A stretch of 64,000 nucleotides of DNA from assembly GCF_030128875.1 (NCBI RefSeq), contig NZ_CP124620.1:3545001-3609000 (forward strand), read 5' to 3'. Source of the stretch: Stenotrophomonas sp. BIO128-Bstrain. Lineage in GTDB: Bacteria > Pseudomonadota > Gammaproteobacteria > Xanthomonadales > Xanthomonadaceae. A model generated the notes under the pieces. That model made no database searches and was not told the origin of the DNA. It worked only from the letters and a program-made list of their open reading frames with translations. This document shows, piece after piece, positions 46,963 to 55,188 of the stretch. Positions within the stretch are counted from its first letter, which is position 1, and the number at the start of each line of letters is the position of its first letter. Both the position numbers and the translations under genes were made by a program.

Positions 46963-47892
46963 TCAACCCGTGCAGTACTGCTCCAGTTGTGCGATCCGGG
47001 CCTGATAGGCGTCTTCCAGACAGGCGGCGTCGCTGCACTGGTTGCGCTGATGTTGCAGCCACTGCCGCTGATCGGCGCGCAATGCAGCCCGGTCCGTCCC
47101 ACATGCAGGTGCATCGGCATAGGCCCGAGCCATGCGAACGTCCATGGCTGCCAGGCTGGCGTCACTGCATAGCAGGTGTTCGGCAGGATGGCTCGCCCGG
47201 GCGCAGTCGAAACTCGGTCGGGCCGTCGCTTGCTCAGCCTCGCGCGCCATGCGCGCCATCATGCCGGCATAGCCGGTTTCATCTGCAGGCGCTGCCTGCA
47301 CTGCGATTCGCTCAATGGCTTCCGGCTCGGCTGGCGCATCACGGGGATCGGCGGATTCCGAGTCCAGGTCAAACCCCTCTGTGGTCGCCGCCGCATCGGC
47401 ATGGAAGGCGACGTCGCTCACCTCTGGCGCAGCTGCTTCTACGGGAAGGCTATCGATCGCAGCCACCTTGCGCCGCCGCTTTTCGTTCTCGGCAGCCACG
47501 GCCGCAAGTTCCGAAAGCTCGTTGGGCGTCACCAGGAACTGACCCGCCGCCAGACCGTAGGTCACTTCGATGTTGTTCATCAGGATACGCCGCCACCACC
47601 CGGGACGATCCTGTTCGTTGCGATCGATCACCCGCTGAAGTGCCTGCCTGGCAGCAGCATAGGCCTGGGGGTCCGGTTCGGGAATCTTTGCGAACTCGTC
47701 TTCCAGCCGATCAAGCATCAACTGTGTTGCAGCGACGTTGTACTTGACGCGCATGGCAACGCACTTTGTCGTCGCGCCTGCGCCGAAACACTCGGACCGG
47801 AACTCCATCGCCATCAGGTCGAGGCGGATCGCCCGACCCTGCTGGCAGCCGGCAAGCACGACAAACAGTACACCCCACAGAATTTTCTTCAC
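46963..47892 (-). CDS. Lipoprotein with LprI-like C-terminal domain
   Basis: This 309-residue protein has a lipoprotein signal (MKKILWGVLFVVLAGC, lipobox LAGC, Cys16). A helical middle with Glu/Ala-rich linker follows, then a C-terminal domain resembling LprI/DUF1311: PSFDCARASHPAEHLLCSD, then DMRMARAY-like and C-x-D/C-x-E cysteines. LprI-type domains are implicated in lysozyme inhibition in some bacteria. It should be anchored in an envelope membrane. It is divergent from the tubulin-like operon (204 bases). Confidence 0.78.
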   Translation of the reverse strand: MKKILWGVLFVVLAGCQQGRAIRLDLMAMEFRSECFGAGATTKCVAMRVKYNVAATQLMLDRLEDEFAKIPEPDPQAYAAARQALQRVIDRNEQDRPGWWRRILMNNIEVTYGLAAGQFLVTPNELSELAAVAAENEKRRRKVAAIDSLPVEAAAPEVSDVAFHADAAATTEGFDLDSESADPRDAPAEPEAIERIAVQAAPADETGYAGMMARMAREAEQATARPSFDCARASHPAEHLLCSDASLAAMDVRMARAYADAPACGTDRAALRADQRQWLQHQRNQCSDAACLEDAYQARIAQLEQYCTG

Positions 47893-48096
47893 TGCGTATC
47901 CCCTGATGCGTCCAATGCGTGATGCCCTGCGACAGCTGCCTTTCTGCAGACATATTCCTTCATGCGCGGGCGATAATGCGACTTGGAGCCAAATGCGTCA
48001 CGTCAGGAGTTTCCCTACAGGCACCATTCGCATGCGTTTGTTCCATGCCGTTGACTTTAGGATATCCTTGCCCGCGAAAGGATACAGGGGGACGGC

Positions 48097-49545
48097 GTGG
48101 CCGCCGGAGCAGAGCGAGGTGCCCGTTGGCACCTGGATAATGAGTCGTGGGTGCAGAATGGAACCGGATTTTCTCTGGTCGCCATCGACGCTGCCGTGCC
48201 TCCAACATCACTGAGCGATCTGGACTATCTGTCTGGCGCGTATCGCGTGCCCGAGGGGGGGTATCTCCCGGGCAGCTTCCGGTTTTCTCCCTTTACCGGC
48301 CAGCCGCTTGAGCGGCGCCCGGTTGAGCAGTGGCGAACCCCCTTTGGCGGGGATGATGGGGGGCGCAGCTGCAGCGCCGCCGCGGCGGAACCGATCCCCT
48401 CGACGCTTCAGGCGCTGTTCGATCAATGGCAGCGAAGTGGCCAGTCCATGCAGGACGCCGCCGAGGTGATCAAGTCACCGCAGCCGAGTGGCCTGTTCTT
48501 TTTCAGCAGCCGCGCCGGTGGCCATCGCAATGGATTGTTCGCGGCGAGCCGCTCTGGCCAGCTGTCGCTTTGGCAGCGTGGTCACCGCCATTGGGTGCCG
48601 CTGACACCGCGCGGGGCCTCACTCGGCCGCAGCCATCTTGAAACATGGGCGAATGCCACACTGACATTGCCGCACGACGATGGCCATGAGGTGATCATGG
48701 CGACTGATGCAGGTGCCGATTGCGTCAGCGTCGACGCAATGACATTGAGCTATCAGATTGATCGCGCGGTGGGTCGGTCCCTGGGTGCACCCGGCCTGCT
48801 GGACGATGCCGCCTTCGTGCCACAGGAACATGATGGCCAATGGTGCCTTGCGATCCGCCGCGCCGGTGAGGCATGGCAGCAGGTGCTGCTGACGCTTGAC
48901 GCGCCCCTGCAACTGCTTGCTGCGCCGATCAGCGATCCAGCGCACCGCAGCCTGTTCTGGATCGGCACGCAGGGCGTGCTGAGCGTGCGCCTGGACGGCC
49001 AGGGGGACGTTTCCGCCCGGTGGCAGAGCTGGCCCGACGGCTATCAGGCCAACCCGGTTCTGGGTCCACCGTATCGCGACGGCGAAGGCTTCTGGCAGCT
49101 GCTGTATGACACCCGGGACAAAAAGTGGCTGCTCACCCGGTTGGACACCGTGCTGCCCGAGCAACGCCCCGCGCCACGCGGATCCACCAGCACCGGCCGA
49201 ACCAACTTTCAGTTCAACGTCCGCCTAGAGCGCCCGTGGGACGAGTTCGACCATGACCTGTATTCGGTGACCCATGTGGTCTATCCGTTCCTGGAAGTCG
49301 TCGAGCCTCAGTTGATGCTGTCGCTCCACGCGCCGCTGCCGCAGCAGCGCAGCCTGCTGTCATTCTTCGAGAGTCAGGCGACCGTGCATGCCACGTTCTG
49401 CCTGGAGCGGATCGGCGGTCATGCCTACACCTATGCCATGGACACACCCTCGCCCTGGAACGCGCAGTGGTTCGTCCACGATGAGGCACTGTGGCTCTGG
49501 GTAGACGCGCGCGGCACCCTGCTGCGTTGGAGCCTGCCGCAATGA
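48097..49545 (+). CDS. Unrecognised 482-residue protein, first gene of the tubulin-like operon
   Basis: No signal peptide or membrane helix is seen. The start is GTG with AGGGGGA 5 bases upstream. The N-terminal part holds LDYLSGAYRVPEGGYLPGSF and FSPFTGQPL; the remainder is rich in Trp and short beta-type strands (LFFFSSRAGGHRNGLFA, SLFWIGTQGVLSVRLDG), suggesting a propeller-like repeat fold. I know no family for it. The stop overlaps the start of the VWA-like gene by 4 bases (ATGA), so it belongs to the system. Confidence 0.8.
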   Translation: MAAGAERGARWHLDNESWVQNGTGFSLVAIDAAVPPTSLSDLDYLSGAYRVPEGGYLPGSFRFSPFTGQPLERRPVEQWRTPFGGDDGGRSCSAAAAEPIPSTLQALFDQWQRSGQSMQDAAEVIKSPQPSGLFFFSSRAGGHRNGLFAASRSGQLSLWQRGHRHWVPLTPRGASLGRSHLETWANATLTLPHDDGHEVIMATDAGADCVSVDAMTLSYQIDRAVGRSLGAPGLLDDAAFVPQEHDGQWCLAIRRAGEAWQQVLLTLDAPLQLLAAPISDPAHRSLFWIGTQGVLSVRLDGQGDVSARWQSWPDGYQANPVLGPPYRDGEGFWQLLYDTRDKKWLLTRLDTVLPEQRPAPRGSTSTGRTNFQFNVRLERPWDEFDHDLYSVTHVVYPFLEVVEPQLMLSLHAPLPQQRSLLSFFESQATVHATFCLERIGGHAYTYAMDTPSPWNAQWFVHDEALWLWVDARGTLLRWSLPQ

Positions 49546-51017
49546 ACGGCGTCGTCCTGAATCGCCTGCTGGGCGTCGCGGTGCTGCTGGCGAGCAGCAT
49601 GGGCATGAACGTCGGAGCCGCCGAGCTGCGGCAGGCAGTACTGGTGCAGAACTCTGGCTGGATGGAGCCGTTCTACGTTGATGCCGAGTCGCCCTTCAAG
49701 CCGCTTGTCGCGCAGCTGGCGCAGGCTGCTGCTGGCCACGGAGAGGTCGTGGTGGGCGCGTTCAACCAGTCCGATGCCACCCACCCCTCGCCGGAGTGGG
49801 TGTATCGCGGACCGGGCAACCACCCGGGGCTCGCCCAGGCGATGACGCGCCTGCAGATGGCGCACAAAGGTAGCGGCGCACTGGCCGACACCGACTTCAA
49901 GGAAGCGCTGCTCGGTGCGATCGAGGTGGGCCTGGAAGGCCGCCCGGGCATCATCTGGATCGTCACCAACAACAAGAACAGCCCCAACAACAGTACCGAG
50001 GTCGTGGCTCGCAATCGCGAGTTCTACGAGCTGCTGCATGGTGAGGATGTCATCAGCCGGATCGCTGCGTTTCCGCTGAAGATGCCGGTACAGGGTAAGC
50101 ATTACCGCGCCAACGGTTTGATGCTGTACGCGTTGGCGTACGGCGAACCGGCCTCGGCCGCGCTGGACGCGATACTCGCGCAACCAGCCCTGACCGCACT
50201 GCTTCCCGAGGGACATGTGCGCCTGAAGCCACTGAACGAAGCGGCCGTGCGCTTCAGCCCGACAGGTGTGAAAGATTCGCCGGGCATCGCCGCTGGCCTC
50301 GCCCCCGACGGCCACACCCTCGTGCTGTCGTTCGACGCCAGCACGCAGGTGCGCACTGCACAGGTGCAGGGCCGGTTCGAGAATCTGTTCAATCCCTACC
50401 GTATCGTCAGCGCTGACACGTCATTGGTGACGCCGCCAGCCATCGGCCTGCAGGGCGAGATGTCCACGCACTCGCTGCAGGCGCTGGATCCAGGCAAACA
50501 GAGTGATCCGCTGACCCTGCGCCTGTCGCTGCCCCCCCTGCCGTCGCAGTGGTCGCGTGAGGTGTTGCTGCGCAGCGGCTATGAACGGCGCGGGGCGATC
50601 GATATCCACCTTGATAACCAGCAGCTGGAAGTATCGCCGCAGTTTCGCGCGCACATGGCCGACCTCTTCCCGGGGGATGCGCTGCCGGAGGTCTTCCTTC
50701 CTCCGGTCACGGCCAATGCCTCGGTCACACGAGTCCCGCTGCTGCTTCGGGTGCAGTACCCGGTGTGGCCTGCCGTGGTGGTCTATGGCGGCGGCCTGCT
50801 CGCCCTGATCGGGGCGTTGCTGTTTCTCGTGCTGGTGACCGGCGCGCGCAAAGCAACGGTCTGGATCGACGATCAACCCCAGCACCTGCGGCTCAAACCG
50901 TTCACCACTACCGAGGTGCGCGATGCCAACGGCACGCATGTTGCCACGGTCCGTCGCGGCGCGTTCAAGCCTCGCGTGAGCTGGGCCCAACCTGATACAT
51001 CCATCCGCATCAACTAA
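49542..51017 (+). CDS. Von Willebrand A-like periplasmic protein with C-terminal anchor
   Basis: This 491-residue protein has a signal peptide (to about VGAA, residue 27), then a VWA/Rossmann-like domain: AVLVQNSGWMEPF at 32-44 sits where the MIDAS DxSxS normally lies, and IIWIVTNNKNS at about 136-146 corresponds to the fourth-strand motif. Both depart from the metal-binding consensus. A beta-rich middle follows, then a transmembrane helix (about 408-434) and a 55-residue cytoplasmic tail with LKPFTTTEV. It should display the VWA part in the periplasm. The start overlaps the upstream stop. Confidence 0.82.
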   Translation: MNGVVLNRLLGVAVLLASSMGMNVGAAELRQAVLVQNSGWMEPFYVDAESPFKPLVAQLAQAAAGHGEVVVGAFNQSDATHPSPEWVYRGPGNHPGLAQAMTRLQMAHKGSGALADTDFKEALLGAIEVGLEGRPGIIWIVTNNKNSPNNSTEVVARNREFYELLHGEDVISRIAAFPLKMPVQGKHYRANGLMLYALAYGEPASAALDAILAQPALTALLPEGHVRLKPLNEAAVRFSPTGVKDSPGIAAGLAPDGHTLVLSFDASTQVRTAQVQGRFENLFNPYRIVSADTSLVTPPAIGLQGEMSTHSLQALDPGKQSDPLTLRLSLPPLPSQWSREVLLRSGYERRGAIDIHLDNQQLEVSPQFRAHMADLFPGDALPEVFLPPVTANASVTRVPLLLRVQYPVWPAVVVYGGGLLALIGALLFLVLVTGARKATVWIDDQPQHLRLKPFTTTEVRDANGTHVATVRRGAFKPRVSWAQPDTSIRIN

Positions 51018-51041
51018 ACGATTCACCGCCAAGGACAGAGC

Positions 51042-51485
51042 ATGAGCCAGAAGAGTTCCCTCCCCGCGCCAGTGACCGACCAGCCGGCCACCGCCACGCC
51101 GTCCGAACAGACCGCACCGGCGACGACCGCGGGGACGCAGCAGCCGACTGCGACCTTCACCGGCGACTGGGACATCCAGGTCGGCGAGCAGACCAGCAGC
51201 CGCGATGCGCTGATTGGTGGTGTGGTGCTGCTGGTGCTGGCCGTAGTGTTCTTCGTGGTGAAGAACGCGTATGCCAACTGGCGGGTCAAGGAGCGCGTCG
51301 CGCCGAGTCGTGCCAATGCGTCGGGCTGGTTCCTGTTCATCGGTCTGATGGCGGTCGCCACGGTGACCGTGCTGGCCTTCGTCAACGCCGGGCGGTTCCT
51401 GGCGCCGTTGTATCTGGTGCCGATGAGCGCCTTGGCCGGCGTGTCGTTGATCGCCTGGCTCGCCACCTTCTCCGCCAAGCGTTGA
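51042..51485 (+). CDS. Small membrane protein with three helices
   Basis: This 147-residue protein has a disordered Ser/Thr/Pro-rich N-terminus (1-45) and hydrophobic helices at about 57-74, 95-113 and 120-141. No known family is recognised. It lies 24 bases after the VWA-like gene and 16 bases before the tubulin-like gene, so it is probably the membrane partner of one or both. The start has AAGGACAG upstream. Confidence 0.8.
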   Translation: MSQKSSLPAPVTDQPATATPSEQTAPATTAGTQQPTATFTGDWDIQVGEQTSSRDALIGGVVLLVLAVVFFVVKNAYANWRVKERVAPSRANASGWFLFIGLMAVATVTVLAFVNAGRFLAPLYLVPMSALAGVSLIAWLATFSAKR

Positions 51486-51501
51486 TCCAGGGGTCCGCCG
51501 C

Positions 51502-54500
51502 ATGAACGATGCCACCGAAAGTACTTCCCTGCCCGGTCAGCCGCCGCAGGTAACCGAGAAGATCCGTCCGACGCTGTTCATCGCCCTCGGCGGCACCGGC
51601 ATGAAGGTCAACATCCGTCTGCGCCGCCGCATTCTCAATGCGATCTGGGGCGGCAACGCGAAGGTCGAGAACGTCGCTGACTTCCCGGTGGCACAGTTCA
51701 TCAACTTCGATCTGGATGCCGGTGAGGTCACCCAGGACGGCAAGTCGGTCAAGACCGACGTACTGGCCGAGCAGGTCGCCTTCACTCCAGAAGAGAAGAT
51801 CATCGAGCGGCTGGACCTCAACAAGTACACCCAGTCCGACGACGAGCTGCGGCGTCATCGGGAAGTAGCTGAATGGTTCCCGCTCACGCCCGAGCGCATC
51901 CGCCTGCTGGGCGTGGATCCAAGTAAAGGCGCAGGCCAGATCCGTGCGCTGTCCCGCCTGTACTTCTTCGACAAGTATCCGGTGATCCGGGACAAGCTGC
52001 GCGACAAGATCGAGACGCTGCTGAGCAACATCGGCGCGCGTGCGGACAAGCTCAAGAAGCTGGGACTGGAAGTGGAGCCGGGCAAGGTGCGGGTGGTCAT
52101 CACCGGCTCGGCGGCCGGCGGCACGGGCTCCGGCTCGTTCCTGGACATGGGCTATCTGGCCAAGGCGATCCTCAAGGAGAAGAATGTCGAGGGCAAGGTC
52201 GACCTGTACATGGTCCTTCCCGGCGGCTTCATCACCACCACCAACCCCGACCGCATCCAGGCCAACGGTTACGCCGCGTTGATGGAGCTTGAGACTGCAC
52301 TGCGCGGCAATGTCCTGGTCAAGCATTGGGATGCCTCGGACAACCTGCACATCGACAGTCGCCCGTACGACGATGTGTACATCGTCGACAACACCAACGT
52401 GGCGATGGCCAAGACCAGTGAACAGGAAGACATCTACGAGATGCTCTCGGATGTCTTCTTCACCGACTTCACCTCCCAGGACTTCGCCAACCGCAAGCGC
52501 TCTGTGGCCGTCAACCAGAACCAGCACAAGATCCGCGCCTATTCGGTTCCGCTGCCGCAGGACTATGGTGACGATACGGAACTGCGTTTCACCGCGAGCT
52601 ACTCCGGCGTCGGCCAGGCCGTGCTTGATACCCAGGTGGAAGCGCGCCAGAACGTACGCATGAACCGCCAGGTGCAGGCGATGCTCAAGGCGTTCTTCGG
52701 CATCGCCAATATCCAGGCCCCGGGCAACCGCCCCACTGATAAAGAACGCGATGATTTCCTGCGTGAGCAGCTGGCGATCGTGCCACGCACCTTTACGGAT
52801 ATTCCGCAGTTCCTCTCCCGCGGCGATCTTGCCACGCTCAACGGTGAGTTCACGCACTACCAGGTCGCTGATGATCTGTTGAAAGTGACCGGCGACGCCA
52901 GCATCGGTGCGCAGATCGAACAGAAAGTCGAGAATGCCTTCCAGCAGCTGATGCACGGCAGCGCTGACCGCGACCAATGGCCGCTGCACGTCCAGGATGT
53001 GATCAAGCAGCTTGAGCGCGATACCAAGGGCAACCGGGTGGACAGCGCCGACCGCAACCACGAAGTCCGCATCAAGGAGAATCGCCAGCGGGTGTTGCTG
53101 TCGATTACCGATGAGGCTGAACTGCCGGCGCAGATCTTCCGGCGCCTGGACGATGACGAGCGCGGTGGCCTGGACTACACGCTGGCCTTGGTGGAAATGA
53201 TCAAGGACCGGCTCGAGAACGAAGGTACCGGTATCGTTCCTGCGCTGGAACGCAATGCGCAGCGATTCGCCGAGATTTCCGAGAGGCTGCAGAACGCCGA
53301 GCTTGCGCGCGAGTTCGAACGCCTCAAGGAGACCACAGGCAAGGGTCTGCTTGCGCGGATCAGCGGCAAGGACAAGCAGGCCGAGACCGTACTGGCGCAG
53401 ATCAAGGAAACGATCCGCGACAGCCTGCTGTTCTACGTGCGCTCGGTCGCTTCGCGCGAAGCGGCCAACCTGCTGCGCGACGTCTCGGGCTGGCTCGGCG
53501 TCAAGGAAGCTGTCGATGCCCACGGCCGCCCGCTGTGGAGTGGTTTCGTCGGGCGCCTGCAGGACGGTCGCCAGTCGGTTGAGTCCCTGCTGCTGCACGT
53601 CGAACGTGACATCGGCAAGATCGAGGCGGCCATCGCCGAGAAGCATGCGACCCTGATCGCGCTCAAGGCACCGCAGGACGAAGAGCAGCCGGCAATCGAT
53701 CCGGCCGAGTTCAGGCAATGGGCCAAGGAAGCATTCAAGGACTTCGGTGGCTCCCAGACGCTGTTCCAGAAGCTGCTCAGCGACGACGGCGCGCAGGAAG
53801 TGTTGGGCAAGCTGCGCAACAAGGCCGTGGCACAGCTGCCCCAGGTCGATGCCCGTACCCAGACCGATCCGCTGATGCAGGCGCTGGCCGCGCTTACGCC
53901 CGAGCAGCTGCGCGAGACGTTCCGCCTGCTGCTTCAGCGTGCGATGCCATGGGTGCCGCTGAACCTCAACGGTGGATTTGATATCTCCAAGGACCGCTAC
54001 ACCTGCCTGGTCGGCGTAAAGGATGCGCGCCTGTTCCGCCGCCAGTACGGCGCGATGCTGGAGCAGGCCGTACCGCAGGGCACCGGCATGACCGCCAGCC
54101 AGATCGACTTCGTCGAATCCGGCATTCCGGGCAAGCTGATCTGCTTCACCGAGTTGTCTGGCTTCCCGGTTCCGGCACTCACGCCACTGCCGACCTATCA
54201 GGCGGCTTACCGGAAAGAGGCGGCCCGTATTCCGCTGCACATCCACAAGCGGGTCAGCCAGTTCGTGCAGCCCATCCAGTTCACTCAGGGCCAGTACCGG
54301 CAGTTCGCTGAGGATTTCAGGATATACCTGCATGCCCTCGGCCTGGGGGTGCTCAAGCGCCGTGCCGATGGCAAGTATGAGATCACGCTGGAAGGCGACG
54401 GGTTCAGCATCGGCGATGAATTCTCCGTGCGGCAGAGTGGCCTGGACGGGAATGACAAACGCAACATCGAAGAACAGCTTCGCCAGCGCTCGGCCAACGT

Positions 54501-55173
54501 GCGCGACCCGCTGCAGCTGGCTGTGCTGGCCCAGCTGTTCCGGCATTACGCCACCGTGGCATACAAGCCGATCAAGCAGGAGGACCAGCAGGGTCGCGAA
54601 AGCTTGAAGAAGCGCTTCCCCTACAAGCTGAGTGAGATGTTGGCCACCGACTATCGGCAGAAGCTGGTGCAGGCCGCCGGTGACGAAGCCGACCGGATCG
54701 AAGAGCGCGCCCGTGCATTGTTCGACGCCTGGACGCAGCCGGTTTCCGGCTCTTCGGCCGATGTCTATGCTGACGAGGTCGCCACCGACCGGGGCGACAA
54801 GCGACAGGTAAATGATGCCTTCGCCCAGATGCTTGGCGTTACGTCCATTGCGGGCGCGAGCGCGGCGAGGCTTGCCCCGGGCGCGGTACCACCGCCTCCA
54901 CCGCAGGGCAGCCTGCCCGGGGCACCCCCGCCACCGCCGCCGATGGTCGATTACAGCTACTACGTCGGCTACAACAACCAGTCGCTGGGACCGTATACGG
55001 TCCAGCAGCTGCAGCAGTTCGTGGGCACCGGCAACATCAACCGCAACAGCCTGCTCTGGCGCGAAGGCATCGAGTGGAGCGCGGCCGGTGCACTGCCGGA
55101 ACTGGGCCATCTGTTCACCGCCCCATCGGCCCCGCAACCGCCGGCTCCCCCGCCGCCGCCCACCGGGTACTGA
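51502..55173 (+). CDS. Tubulin/FtsZ-superfamily protein with C-terminal GYF-like domain
   Basis: This 1223-residue protein opens with a nucleotide-binding Rossmann start (LFIALGGTGMKVNIRLRR; GGTG 30-33) and has the tubulin signature loop SAAGGTGSGSF at 203-213, equivalent to FtsZ GGGTGTG. This is the Tubulin_2 (tubulin-like) type, far longer than FtsZ (about 390). Residues about 420-1120 are largely charged helix. The C-terminus has two poly-Pro tracts (about 1130 and 1141) and a GYF_2-like domain at about 1148-1200 (SLGPYTVQQLQQFVGTGN, WREGIEWSAA). I could not place the catalytic T7 loop with confidence. It is probably a cytoplasmic GTP-binding scaffold tied to the membrane partners. Confidence 0.87.
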   Translation: MNDATESTSLPGQPPQVTEKIRPTLFIALGGTGMKVNIRLRRRILNAIWGGNAKVENVADFPVAQFINFDLDAGEVTQDGKSVKTDVLAEQVAFTPEEKIIERLDLNKYTQSDDELRRHREVAEWFPLTPERIRLLGVDPSKGAGQIRALSRLYFFDKYPVIRDKLRDKIETLLSNIGARADKLKKLGLEVEPGKVRVVITGSAAGGTGSGSFLDMGYLAKAILKEKNVEGKVDLYMVLPGGFITTTNPDRIQANGYAALMELETALRGNVLVKHWDASDNLHIDSRPYDDVYIVDNTNVAMAKTSEQEDIYEMLSDVFFTDFTSQDFANRKRSVAVNQNQHKIRAYSVPLPQDYGDDTELRFTASYSGVGQAVLDTQVEARQNVRMNRQVQAMLKAFFGIANIQAPGNRPTDKERDDFLREQLAIVPRTFTDIPQFLSRGDLATLNGEFTHYQVADDLLKVTGDASIGAQIEQKVENAFQQLMHGSADRDQWPLHVQDVIKQLERDTKGNRVDSADRNHEVRIKENRQRVLLSITDEAELPAQIFRRLDDDERGGLDYTLALVEMIKDRLENEGTGIVPALERNAQRFAEISERLQNAELAREFERLKETTGKGLLARISGKDKQAETVLAQIKETIRDSLLFYVRSVASREAANLLRDVSGWLGVKEAVDAHGRPLWSGFVGRLQDGRQSVESLLLHVERDIGKIEAAIAEKHATLIALKAPQDEEQPAIDPAEFRQWAKEAFKDFGGSQTLFQKLLSDDGAQEVLGKLRNKAVAQLPQVDARTQTDPLMQALAALTPEQLRETFRLLLQRAMPWVPLNLNGGFDISKDRYTCLVGVKDARLFRRQYGAMLEQAVPQGTGMTASQIDFVESGIPGKLICFTELSGFPVPALTPLPTYQAAYRKEAARIPLHIHKRVSQFVQPIQFTQGQYRQFAEDFRIYLHALGLGVLKRRADGKYEITLEGDGFSIGDEFSVRQSGLDGNDKRNIEEQLRQRSANVRDPLQLAVLAQLFRHYATVAYKPIKQEDQQGRESLKKRFPYKLSEMLATDYRQKLVQAAGDEADRIEERARALFDAWTQPVSGSSADVYADEVATDRGDKRQVNDAFAQMLGVTSIAGASAARLAPGAVPPPPPQGSLPGAPPPPPPMVDYSYYVGYNNQSLGPYTVQQLQQFVGTGNINRNSLLWREGIEWSAAGALPELGHLFTAPSAPQPPAPPPPPTGY

Positions 55174-55188
55174 GGCTGTATCGCCGTA

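Noticed and set aside
48051..48080. TTGACT at 48051 as the -35 of the tubulin-like operon
   Set aside because: No acceptable -10 hexamer lies 16-18 bases downstream, so I did not list a promoter.
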